Source: Planctomycetota bacterium | GTDB taxonomy: Bacteria > Planctomycetota > SZUA-567 > H5-PLA8 | DNA: 64,000 nt | Assembly: GCA_016200135.1 (NCBI GenBank) | Contig: JACQFI010000070.1 | Span: forward strand, 72,356-136,355 | Direction of reading: 5' to 3' | Shown: in pieces, positions 42,897-50,941 of the stretch | How positions within the stretch are numbered: position 1 is the stretch's first letter | Layout: the number at the start of each line of letters is the position of its first letter | Notes under the pieces: model-generated | The model's database searches: none | Seen by the model: the letters and a program-made list of their open reading frames with translations, nothing else | Told to the model about the DNA's origin: nothing | Position numbers and translations under genes: made by a program

Positions 42897-43370
42897 ATGG
42901 GTAAGCGCAGAGTAAGTACCGGCGACCACGGCGGCGATGATGGCGGGCACGGCGACCGGCCGTGGGTGTACTTCATGGTCGACTGCTTCATGCTGATCAC
43001 CGAGTTCTTCGTGCTGAGCTTCAAGTTCAAGACCGAAGAAGTGATCCTGCCCCACAAGCTTCCTCCGGGCGGCACGGTGCCCTCCAAGAGCCAGGCGATC
43101 CTCGAGAAGGGCGAGACGCTCTCCGTGTACGTCACGCGCAGCGGCGGACAGGCGATGTACGAGATCAATAAGCAGCAGTACTCGCTGGCGCAGCTTTCGG
43201 GCACGATGGCCAGCGTCGTCTCGAACGGCAAGAACTTCACCGTGCGCATTTCCTACGAGCGCGCCGTGCCGTGGGAGGACGTAATGGCCGTGTTCAACGA
43301 GTGCTCCAAGGTGAAGGTCGAGAAGGTGGGCCTGGTGCCCCTGCGCGGCGAGCCGGCCAGCGGCGGTTGA
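42897..43370 (+). CDS. Divergent ExbD/TolR-family protein 2
   Basis: 157 aa. A His/Gly/Asp-rich cytoplasmic start (GDHGGDDGGHGD) is followed by one helix, YFMVDCFMLITEFFVLSF, which keeps an Asp (D29) at the ExbD position and adds a Glu (E36). Then comes EEVILPHKLPPGG, where ExbD proteins have their Leu-Pro, and a periplasmic alpha/beta domain (ISYERAVPWEDVMAVFNECSKVKVEKVGLVPL). It is the last gene of the Ton-like operon. Possibly it pairs with ExbD 1 as a heterodimer. Confidence 0.8.
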   Translation: MGKRRVSTGDHGGDDGGHGDRPWVYFMVDCFMLITEFFVLSFKFKTEEVILPHKLPPGGTVPSKSQAILEKGETLSVYVTRSGGQAMYEINKQQYSLAQLSGTMASVVSNGKNFTVRISYERAVPWEDVMAVFNECSKVKVEKVGLVPLRGEPASGG

Positions 43371-43389
43371 GCGCTCCACATCACCATTC

Positions 43390-43427
43390 AAAACGGCTCG
43401 CGGCGTGACCCGTCGCGAGCCGTTTTT
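43390..43427 (+). terminator. Rho-independent terminator of the Ton-like operon
   Basis: A perfect 13-bp stem AAAACGGCTCGCG (43390-43402) with CGCGAGCCGTTTT (43414-43426), followed by TTTATTT. It lies 20 bases after the second ExbD stop. Confidence 0.9.
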
Positions 43428-43618
43428 ATTTCTGCCGAACCCATTTGCATGCGGTCCGTCGCTGCGCGAAGCGAAAGAATACTCCGCCTCGATCTGTACC
43501 GATTTTGGCGAATGCTTTAAGCTTAAAAATCGTATATTGTTATTAGAAGAAGAGCGCGCCGGCGCGCCATGCGTGTCCGCACGATTCGAACCTCTAAAGG
43601 CGAGCGAGGACAGCGATC

Positions 43619-44527
43619 ATGAACAGGCCTGCGCGAATGGGTTTGCTCGCGGGGGTGCTTCTTCTGGCGCTTCCGCTGGGTTTGGCCCGGAGCGCCGAAG
43701 ACGAAAAGAGCGGCGCCGCGGCGGCGCCGGCCGAGAGCGCCAAGACCGAAGCCAAATCCGATGCCGGCGCGAAGGACGCGCCCAAAGCCGGAGCGATGCC
43801 CGCGTTTCCGCTGACCTCCAAATACTTCGACAAAATTGTGGACGGTTACTCGCCCGACGACCAGCCGGAGCTCGTGGAGATCCCGCTGGAAGCCATGGGC
43901 GACGTGCTCGCGGCGCTGAAGAACTGCAGCGACGAGCATCTGCGCGCGAACCTGGATGCGACCGCGAACTTCAAGCTGCTGATGAAAGACCCGGAGAAGT
44001 ACCGCGGCCACGTGGTCGAACTGGCCGGCGTGCTGCGCTTCATGCGCAAAGTCGGCCTGGAGAACAACGTCTCCGGAGTCAACGAGGCCTGGCAGGGCCA
44101 GATCTCGAACGCCGAAGGCTTCATCACGACCTTCATCTCCATGGAGCCACTCGGCGAGGACCTGAAGATCAACCAAGGCGTGCGGGTCACGGGCGTCTTC
44201 CTCAAGCGTTACGGGTACCTGAACCGCGCGCCGGGCGAGCAACTGCAGATCTGCCCGCTGATCTTCGTGAAACACCTCGAACCGTGGTCCGAGTTGAAGC
44301 ACACGACCGTGGAACGGTCCTGGAGCATGATCATCATGGACGCGCTGCTGGCCCTGCTGGCGGTGGCGGTGCTGGTCGGTTTGCTCTACAGCCGTTCCAT
44401 GAACAAGACGAAGGCGGCGAACGTCTTCACCAAGAAGAAGGAAAGGACCAAGCCGGCCGAAGGGAATTTCCCCAAGCCCGAGAAGCCCGAGCCCCTGTTC
44501 CCGAAACCGGATTCCGATAAGGCATGA
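43619..44527 (+). CDS. Secreted/membrane protein with C-terminal anchor
   Basis: 302 aa. Signal peptide to about residue 25 (LARSAED), an Ala/Lys/Glu linker, a globular periplasmic part (about 60-225; YRGHVVELAGVLRFMRK and QGVRVTGVFLKRYGYL look like OB-fold strands), a membrane helix (MIIMDALLALLAVAVLVGLLYS, about 235-258) and a Lys/Pro-rich cytoplasmic tail. No family recognised. It overlaps the next gene by 4 bases (ATGA), so the two are translationally coupled. Confidence 0.75.
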   Translation: MNRPARMGLLAGVLLLALPLGLARSAEDEKSGAAAAPAESAKTEAKSDAGAKDAPKAGAMPAFPLTSKYFDKIVDGYSPDDQPELVEIPLEAMGDVLAALKNCSDEHLRANLDATANFKLLMKDPEKYRGHVVELAGVLRFMRKVGLENNVSGVNEAWQGQISNAEGFITTFISMEPLGEDLKINQGVRVTGVFLKRYGYLNRAPGEQLQICPLIFVKHLEPWSELKHTTVERSWSMIIMDALLALLAVAVLVGLLYSRSMNKTKAANVFTKKKERTKPAEGNFPKPEKPEPLFPKPDSDKA

Positions 44528-45354
44528 GCGCAGAGACGCCGGGCCCCGTTCCGCCGCCGCCGGAAGGCCGGGCCGAGACCTCGGCCAAGGCCGTGGACGC
44601 CGCGCCCAAAGCGCCGGACGCCGCGCCGCAACCCGTCGCGGAACCCGCCGCCGCGGGCAGCCCAGCCGCCAAACCGCGCTATGCGGCCGCGCCGCCGCCC
44701 GGGCCGCCGCGCAAGTGGAAGCTCCCTGAAAAGTCGGGCACGAACAGCAACCGCCTGGGCTGGTTGCTCGTGATCGTCACGACCACCGTCGTGGTCGTCT
44801 TCGGCCTCTTCCTGTTCATCATGGAAGCGGTGCGCACCGAAGTGGACAGCGGCCCGGTCACGCTGGGCCCCGCCTACAGAAACCAGGAGTACAATTTCAG
44901 AATCCGGCCGCCGATCAACTGGACGCTGGACGAGCACTATCCCGACACGCAGGTCGCCATCCACGGCCCCGCCGAGCACGGGCTGACGCCGCTGGTGCTG
45001 GTGGCGACGGAGATCGCGCCGGGGCGCCTCGAGACGTACCTCGCCGAGTACAAGCTGCGCTGCGAGCATGAGGACAAGACGCTTAAATGGACCAGCGAGG
45101 ACGACACCTGGATCGACGGCTGCCATGCAGAACGGCTGGAGTACGATTCCGAGAGCGAAATTGTGGAAGGCAAGCCGAAGGTGAAGGTGCATGTGCTGCA
45201 GTACATCTTCGACTGCAAGCCGCGGTTCTACCGCATCACCTGCTACGTCTCGGCCGACTTGTACTGGAAGTACCGCGCTAAATTCGAGGCCTGCGTGGGC
45301 AGCTTTGTGCGCGAGGCGATTCCGCAGGCCAAACCGCAATTCCTTAGCGAGTAA
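44524..45354 (+). CDS. Single-pass membrane protein with PsbP/DUF1795-like outer domain
   Basis: 276 aa. The first 78 residues are Pro/Ala-rich and cytoplasmic. The membrane helix is LGWLLVIVTTTVVVVFGLFLFIM. The periplasmic domain begins YNFRIRPPINWTLDEHYPD and continues with HAERLEYDSESEIVEGKPKVKVHVLQYIFDCKPRFYRITCYV, then CVGSFVREA. The order (FRIRPPxxW, a long strand pair, final helix with SF) resembles the Mog1/PsbP-like fold of secreted lipid- or stress-related proteins. Coupled to the preceding gene. Confidence 0.7.
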   Translation: MSAETPGPVPPPPEGRAETSAKAVDAAPKAPDAAPQPVAEPAAAGSPAAKPRYAAAPPPGPPRKWKLPEKSGTNSNRLGWLLVIVTTTVVVVFGLFLFIMEAVRTEVDSGPVTLGPAYRNQEYNFRIRPPINWTLDEHYPDTQVAIHGPAEHGLTPLVLVATEIAPGRLETYLAEYKLRCEHEDKTLKWTSEDDTWIDGCHAERLEYDSESEIVEGKPKVKVHVLQYIFDCKPRFYRITCYVSADLYWKYRAKFEACVGSFVREAIPQAKPQFLSE

Positions 45355-45384
45355 CCTGAATCTAAACCGGAGTGCGGGCGCGAA

Positions 45385-46875
45385 TTACGCCCCGCCGTGC
45401 CGTTTCTTGTGGAGGCCCTGCAGCCAGGTCATGCCGGGGCGAGCGAGCGTTTCCACGAGCTCGGACTCGTCGCAGAAGCGGCAGGCGCCGGTCTTCTCGT
45501 CGCCGTCCAAAAAGACCACGAACTCGAGCTGCGGCTTCCCGGCTTTGCGGTCCTGGTCGAACTTCCGCACCATCTCGATGGCGGGCAGCGTCTTGCGGCC
45601 CATCACTTCCACGAGGGGAAAGTGGATCTCGCCGTCGTACGCGCGGAAGACCAGCTCGGTGCAGACGATCTTATCGGTGCTGAAGAAATCGAACTCGAAG
45701 TCGTACGGCTTCCCGATGTGCGAGAAACCCCTGCAGATGGCCTCCTTGATCTTGGCCTTCGGCAGGCGGGGGCGGAAGGCGGCGAACGCGTCCCCGGTGC
45801 CCGCCGACTCTTCCAGCGACGCGCTGACGACGCCCTCGCCGAGGGCCTCGATGATCGCGCGGCGGTGGCCCGCGGCGTCCGGCGCGGCGAACTGCTTCCA
45901 ATGCTTGCGGACGCGCGGGTCCCGCTCCACGCCCAGGCCCGCCAGGTCGTCCGCCGTGCCCACGTACAGCGCCGCATGCGGCCAGTAGCCCGGCAGAAAG
46001 GCGTTGGACGCGTACCAGTTGTGCCGCTCGAGCAGGATGTCGCCGGGCTCCAGCCGCTCGCGCAACGCGTCCAGGTGTTCCATCTGGATCAGGCCCTTGC
46101 CGTCCCGCGGATCGTAGACCTTCAACCCGCCGATCCAGTAGGTCACCACGGACTGCGCGCGGTACAGCGCATTGGAAGCGCGCCTGCGGACCGAACGCAG
46201 CCGGACGGCCGCGCGTTCCTTCCATTCTCGCTCGCTTAAGTTCTGGGTCGTATCGACGGAGCGTTTGATGGACGCGTGGAAGGCGGCGTAGGGTGGACCG
46301 GCCACAAGTTTGTAGCGCTTGAAGCCGTCGGCCTGGTCACGGTAGTAAAGGTGCGCGTCCTCCATGAGCTTGCGGTTGCCGGGGCGCGATAAGTTGCGGC
46401 GCAGCGTGTCGTACAGGTCCGCGGGGATATCCCAGAGCGGCTCGGCCTCGTTCAGCTTCTTCACCGTCTCGGACTTCTTGCCGAAATCCTTGATCAGGCT
46501 GAGGGAGTGCGCCCAGAGCGCCGTGGCCGCGGCGTATCCGGCCAGAAACGCGCGGAGGCGCAGGGCCTCAGCGGGAATGTCCGCGTAGCCCTGGTACTGG
46601 CAGATGAGCCCCAGCAGCGCCTTGCGGCAGGCCAGATAGGTCATCAGGATGCGCCGGAGCGCGTCGTTGTCGGCCTGGCTGTAGAAACTGCGCCGGCCCG
46701 CCGCGAAATCCTCGCGGAACTTCGCGGCCTGGGCTTTCAATTTCTCCAGGGCTTCCAGGACGACGCGGAGGCGCTTCTCGTCGGCGCTCAGGCGCTGCGC
46801 CAGTTGCGCCTCCGGCATGTTTCCCAAGTTTGGAGCCGGGACCCGCAGTTCGGGCAAGACGTCTTCATGAGACAT
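45385..46875 (-). CDS. YiiX/YebB-like NlpC/P60-type cysteine hydrolase
   Basis: About 496 aa from ATG 46875. ATG 46899 is an alternative, while a longer reading to 47205 would run into the divergent promoter region. Residues 1-300 are helical and unassigned. The C-terminal part has LEPGDILLERHN, then YWPHAALYVG (catalytic His) and KIVCTELVFRAYDG (catalytic Cys), in the permuted NlpC/P60 order of the YiiX/YebB family. Such enzymes cleave peptide, amide or lipid-linked bonds. Substrate unknown. No signal peptide is visible. Confidence 0.8.
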   Translation of the reverse strand: MSHEDVLPELRVPAPNLGNMPEAQLAQRLSADEKRLRVVLEALEKLKAQAAKFREDFAAGRRSFYSQADNDALRRILMTYLACRKALLGLICQYQGYADIPAEALRLRAFLAGYAAATALWAHSLSLIKDFGKKSETVKKLNEAEPLWDIPADLYDTLRRNLSRPGNRKLMEDAHLYYRDQADGFKRYKLVAGPPYAAFHASIKRSVDTTQNLSEREWKERAAVRLRSVRRRASNALYRAQSVVTYWIGGLKVYDPRDGKGLIQMEHLDALRERLEPGDILLERHNWYASNAFLPGYWPHAALYVGTADDLAGLGVERDPRVRKHWKQFAAPDAAGHRRAIIEALGEGVVSASLEESAGTGDAFAAFRPRLPKAKIKEAICRGFSHIGKPYDFEFDFFSTDKIVCTELVFRAYDGEIHFPLVEVMGRKTLPAIEMVRKFDQDRKAGKPQLEFVVFLDGDEKTGACRFCDESELVETLARPGMTWLQGLHKKRHGGA

Positions 46876-47092
46876 GCGCCGCGGTCTCCGTGTTTTCATA
46901 GCCTGCGGAAGTGAGGCGGCATTATAGGGGAAAAACCGCGCGCGTAAATCCCCGCCCGGCCCTCGGAGTCCGGCATCGGCTCTAGGGCGACAGAGCCCGG
47001 ATTCCACCTCAAGGGACGCCGCAAAACGGACGAAACCTCCAGCAGTCGAATATCCGGGCCGTGGGGGGACCACCGCTTGGGGGGCACGTGCG

Positions 47093-48874
47093 TTGAGCAC
47101 GGCCGAAGGTACTTCCGTGTTGTCCTTAACCCGCGCCTGCCCAAGGCCGCGCCTCGACCCATCCATCTTTTTCATGGGCATGCTTCTTCCAGCCACGCTT
47201 GGCATGGCCGGCGTGGACGCGTTGCATGCCGCCGAAGCAGTCGCCGCGCGCGTGCCGTGCGATCCGCCTGCTTTTCAGCGAGTGGCGGCCCGCGAGAGCG
47301 CGCTCGAGGCGCGGGTCGCGGCGGCGCTCGTCGGCGTCGAATGCAAGGCCGGGGCGCAGCGCGAGCACTTCTACGGATCGGGCATCGTCGTAGCGCCGAA
47401 CGGGATCATCTTGAGCTCCGCCACCGCCGTGCCCGAAGGCGCGCGCGAGATCCGCGTGCTTCTGTCCGACGGCCGGGCGCTCGAGGCCGAAGAGCTCGAA
47501 CGTTCAAATGCATGCGAGTCCGTGCTGCTCAAGCCGCGCGGCCGGGGCGCGAAGGACGTCCGCTGGACGTGCCTGGACGCGGGCGATGCGCGCGCCGCAC
47601 AGCCCGGCGCGGCGGTGTTCGCGGCCGGCAACGCGCACCAGACGCTCGGGCGCGACGGGCAGGTCTACTGGAGCGGCGGGACGCTCTCCGGCCGGTTCAG
47701 GGAAACGAGCGACGACGAGTCCAGCCGCTACCACGGCGCGGTGCTGGAGACCGACGCGGCGGTGAACCACGGTTGCGACGGCGGCGCGCTGGTGGACGGC
47801 GAGGGCCGGCTCCTGGGCATGCTCAGCCTCTGCCATTCGAAGACCCGGTGTCTCGGCACCGCGATTCCGCTCCAGGAGATCCTCGCGCAGATGCCGCGCG
47901 CGGCGAAAGCCATGCAGCGCAAGAGTAACTTGCCGGACGCAGAAACGCCTCGCGCCGAAGATCCGGTCGCCGAGACCTTGCGCGCCGCGGCGGCGCGGGC
48001 CTCCAAGGCTGTGGTGAAGATTCGCCTGGCCGGCTCAATGAATGGCGCGGCGCAGACCGAGCGGTTCGCGACGGGCGTGCTCGTGGAACCGCGGGGAACG
48101 ATTCTGACCAGCGCGCTGAATCTTGAAGGCGCGGGCGCGCGGTTGGATGTGGTTCTCGCCGATGGGCGGACGTTCGAGGCCGAGGCGCGCGGCCGGCATC
48201 TGGGTTTGGACGTGGCCGTCCTGCAACTCAAGGCGCCCGAGCGCGAGGCCCTGCCCGCGCTGAGTCTTGCAGAGGCGCCGGAACTGGCCGCGGGCGACTT
48301 TGTGGCGGTGCTGGGCGCGCCGCCGGACGACGGGCCCGGCGCGGCCACCTGCACGCACGGCATGGTGAGCGCCCTCGACCGGCTGGAGGGCCTGGCCGTG
48401 CAGGTGGACGCGCGGATCAACTTGGGGAACGCCGGCGGCCCGGTCGTCGGGCTGGACGGCCGCCTGCTGGGCATCGCGACGCAGAACGGCGGCAAGAAGA
48501 TCTGGTCGCAGAGTTCGGGCGTAGGCTTCTTCGCGCCGGCGGGCCGCATTAAAGAATGTCTCGAAGCCCTGCGGCGCGGCCAGACGCTTCAGCCGCCGGC
48601 GCAGGCGTTCCTGGGCGTCCGGCCGGCCGTGGGCGAGACCGATCTGGCCGGCGTGAAGCTGGCGGAGGTGGTCGAGAAGTCCGCGGCCTGGCGCGCGGGA
48701 CTCAGAGTGGGGGACGTGCTCACCTCGCTGGATGGACAGGACACGCAGAGCTGGCCCGCGGTGATCGCCGCGCTCAAGAAAAAAGCGCCCGGCGACCTGG
48801 TCGAGGTGCGGTTCATGCGCGAGGAGAAGGCCTGGAAGGCGCATGTCGCGCTGGACGTGAGGGCCGGCGAATGA
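47093..48874 (+). CDS. HtrA-like pseudoprotease: two dead trypsin domains plus PDZ
   Basis: 593 aa from TTG 47093 (GGGGGG upstream). ATG 47174 or 47180 are alternatives, and either way a signal-type segment (FFMGMLLPATLGMAGVDALHA) follows. Domain 1 (about 80-275) has GSGIVVAPNGIILSSATAV, with no catalytic His, and HGCDGGALVD, where Asp229 replaces Ser. Domain 2 (about 305-490) has GTILTSALN, again without His, and NLGNAGGPVVG with Ala447 in place of Ser. A PDZ domain ends the protein (AWRAGLRVGDVLTSLDGQD). It probably binds rather than cuts substrates. Confidence 0.82.
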   Translation: MSTAEGTSVLSLTRACPRPRLDPSIFFMGMLLPATLGMAGVDALHAAEAVAARVPCDPPAFQRVAARESALEARVAAALVGVECKAGAQREHFYGSGIVVAPNGIILSSATAVPEGAREIRVLLSDGRALEAEELERSNACESVLLKPRGRGAKDVRWTCLDAGDARAAQPGAAVFAAGNAHQTLGRDGQVYWSGGTLSGRFRETSDDESSRYHGAVLETDAAVNHGCDGGALVDGEGRLLGMLSLCHSKTRCLGTAIPLQEILAQMPRAAKAMQRKSNLPDAETPRAEDPVAETLRAAAARASKAVVKIRLAGSMNGAAQTERFATGVLVEPRGTILTSALNLEGAGARLDVVLADGRTFEAEARGRHLGLDVAVLQLKAPEREALPALSLAEAPELAAGDFVAVLGAPPDDGPGAATCTHGMVSALDRLEGLAVQVDARINLGNAGGPVVGLDGRLLGIATQNGGKKIWSQSSGVGFFAPAGRIKECLEALRRGQTLQPPAQAFLGVRPAVGETDLAGVKLAEVVEKSAAWRAGLRVGDVLTSLDGQDTQSWPAVIAALKKKAPGDLVEVRFMREEKAWKAHVALDVRAGE

Positions 48875-50235
48875 GCGCTCAAGCAAAGTACACGAAACAT
48901 GCCCGCGCGGTCGCGATTGGCTTGTGGCTCGTGCTGGCCGCAGTGAGCCAGCCGCGGCTCTGCCGGGCGGAGACCGCGCTTGAAGACGCGTTACGAATGC
49001 AGCGCGAATTGCGGGAGGCCGTGGCGCGGGCGAACGCGCCGTTCGTCTTCGTGGGCGGCGGGTCGGGCGTGTGCATCAGCGCGGACGGCTACGTCCTCAC
49101 GAACAACCACGTGGTCGCGCGGCACACGCGTTGGATGGTGCGCGTGTACGGCTGGGGCAAGCTGGCGATGGCGGAGGTCGTCGGCCGCGACGCGCAGGGC
49201 GACGTGGCGCTATTGAAGATCGAGGAGGCCAAGGGGCTGCCGTTCGCGCCGCTGGCGGATCTCAAGACCTTCCAGGCCGGCCGCCGCGTGCTGGCGCTGG
49301 GCGATCCGTTTAAGCTCGGCGATATGGACGGCGCGCCTAGCGCGAGTCTAGGCACGCTCTGCGCGCTGCACCGGTACCTGGGCGACCCCAAGAATCCCGG
49401 CCAGAAGTCGTTCTACGCCGACGCGCTGCAGACCGACGCGGCCGTCAACCCGGGCAGCTCCGGCGGGCCGCTGTTCGCGCTCGACGGCGCGCTGCTGGGC
49501 CTGACGGGCCAGATCATGGCGCGCTACGGTGGCAAGGCGAACAGTGGCATTGCGTATGCCGTGCCGGCGGACCAGATACTGCGTTTCCTGCCGCTGCTCA
49601 AGGCGGCGCGGGGCGGCAACGTCTGCCACGGCGACCTGCCCGCGGGCCTGAAGCTCGCGTTTGAAGGTCCCGCAGAGAATCCCGAGGACTGCCCGGTCGC
49701 TGGGGCGGGCGTAGACGCGTGCGAGCGCGGGAGCGCCGCTTGGGAAGCCGGTTTTCGGAGCGGCGACCGGATCGTGACGGCCGCTGGGGAACCGGTGCTG
49801 GGTGCGTACCGGCTGCTGGGGATCGTGCAGAGCCGGCCGCAGGATTGCGTAGTGGCGTTCGAGATCGCGCGAGATGGGAAGCGGCTGGAATTGAGCCTCC
49901 GGTTGCCGCGCCTGGAGCGTCCCGTCATTCCGGGCGCGCTCGGCCTGCTGGGCATGCAGCTCGCGGAGGATGCCGTGGCCGTGTCGGACCATGCGCACGG
50001 CCGGCGGGTGGAAGCGGTCGAGGCGGGCGGGCCGGCGGAGCGCGCGGGGATTCGCGCGGGCGACCTGCTGGCGGAAGTCGACGGCTTGGACGTGGCGCGC
50101 CCGTGGGCGGAGATCGCCCGCGCGCTGGCCTCCCGGCACGGCGATGCTCCGGTCGCGATCAAGGGTCTGCGCCCCGACGAGCACGGGGGCTACAAGGTCC
50201 TGGAGGCGCGGGTCGCGCTTCCGGCTCAGCGGTAA
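48871..50235 (+). CDS. HtrA/DegP-like serine protease with two PDZ domains
   Basis: 454 aa. ATG 48871 overlaps the previous stop (ATGA). Signal peptide to about residue 31 (RLCRAET). Trypsin-like domain with an intact triad: His in YVLTNNHVVA, Asp in GDVALLKI and Ser in NPGSSGGPLF. Two PDZ domains follow (AAWEAGFRSGDRIVTAAGEPV and PAERAGIRAGDLLAEVDGLDV). A periplasmic protein-quality-control protease, co-translated with the dead homologue upstream. Confidence 0.9.
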   Translation: MSAQAKYTKHARAVAIGLWLVLAAVSQPRLCRAETALEDALRMQRELREAVARANAPFVFVGGGSGVCISADGYVLTNNHVVARHTRWMVRVYGWGKLAMAEVVGRDAQGDVALLKIEEAKGLPFAPLADLKTFQAGRRVLALGDPFKLGDMDGAPSASLGTLCALHRYLGDPKNPGQKSFYADALQTDAAVNPGSSGGPLFALDGALLGLTGQIMARYGGKANSGIAYAVPADQILRFLPLLKAARGGNVCHGDLPAGLKLAFEGPAENPEDCPVAGAGVDACERGSAAWEAGFRSGDRIVTAAGEPVLGAYRLLGIVQSRPQDCVVAFEIARDGKRLELSLRLPRLERPVIPGALGLLGMQLAEDAVAVSDHAHGRRVEAVEAGGPAERAGIRAGDLLAEVDGLDVARPWAEIARALASRHGDAPVAIKGLRPDEHGGYKVLEARVALPAQR

Positions 50236-50322
50236 AGCCTTCGCGGTTTGACGGACCTAGGATAGAGCACTTAGAATGGTTCCAGGGATCTCTCTGGGTG
50301 GCCATAAGGAGACGCAGACGCC

Positions 50323-50829
50323 TTGGATACGGCACCGGTCCCTACCAACAGCACCGACGATTACGACACCCTGATCAAGGACCTCAACCATCGCGTCTGG
50401 GAGGTCCGGCGCGATTCGTGCGAGGAACTGGGGCTCCGCGGCGACAAGCGCGCGGTGCAGCATCTGGTCCGCCTGCTCGCCGATGGCGTTGGCGCCGTCC
50501 GCTTTTCCGCAGCCGATGCCCTGGGCAAACTGGGCGATAAGTCGGTCATTCCACAACTGATCAAGCAGCTCGACAACGCGCACTTCGGCGCCTACGGGCC
50601 GGTGATCGAGAGCCTGGCCAATCTTAAGGCGGCCGAGGCGATTCCACATTTCATCAAGTTCCTGCGCGACCCCGACGCGCGCCTCCGCGGCCTGGCCGCC
50701 AACGCGCTGATGGTCATCACGCGGCAGTTGATCGTCTTCAAGGCCAAAGGCGGCGAGGAAGAGCGCGAGGCGTCCATCAAGCAGTGGGAGACGTGGTGGT
50801 CTAAGAACAAGGCCACGTTCAAGACGTAA
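50323..50829 (+). CDS. HEAT-repeat protein, TTG start
   Basis: 168 aa. Start TTG 50323, with AAGGAG at 50306-50311. HEAT/PBS-lyase-type repeats: DLNHRVWEVRRDSCEELGLRGDKRAVQHLVRLL, GVGAVRFSAADALGKLGDKSVIPQLIKQL, AYGPVIESLANLKAAEAIPHFIKFL, DARLRGLAANALMVI. A C-terminal helix ends in a Trp-rich KQWETWWSKNK motif common in such proteins. It is a protein-interaction module, and the partner is not evident. Confidence 0.85.
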   Translation: MDTAPVPTNSTDDYDTLIKDLNHRVWEVRRDSCEELGLRGDKRAVQHLVRLLADGVGAVRFSAADALGKLGDKSVIPQLIKQLDNAHFGAYGPVIESLANLKAAEAIPHFIKFLRDPDARLRGLAANALMVITRQLIVFKAKGGEEEREASIKQWETWWSKNKATFKT

Positions 50830-50879
50830 GGCGGCCGAAGCGGCTTGCCTTGCGCCAAAACAAAAGTCCGCAACAACAG

Positions 50880-50918
50880 AAAAGCGTTCCTGCCCGGTTG
50901 AGACAGGAACGCTTTTTT
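50880..50918. terminator. Bidirectional terminator between convergent genes
   Basis: 13-bp stem AAAAGCGTTCCTG (50880-50892) with CAGGAACGCTTTT (50904-50916), with A-run before and T-run after. It serves both the HEAT gene (+) and the lipoprotein gene (-). Confidence 0.9.
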
Positions 50919-50941
50919 ATTTCGGAACGGATCGCGCGGCT

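Noticed and set aside
39637..43249. Long minus-strand open frames (769 and 759 codons) opposite the Ton-like genes
   Set aside because: They lie opposite clear ExbB/ExbD and toroid genes and show no recognisable domain.
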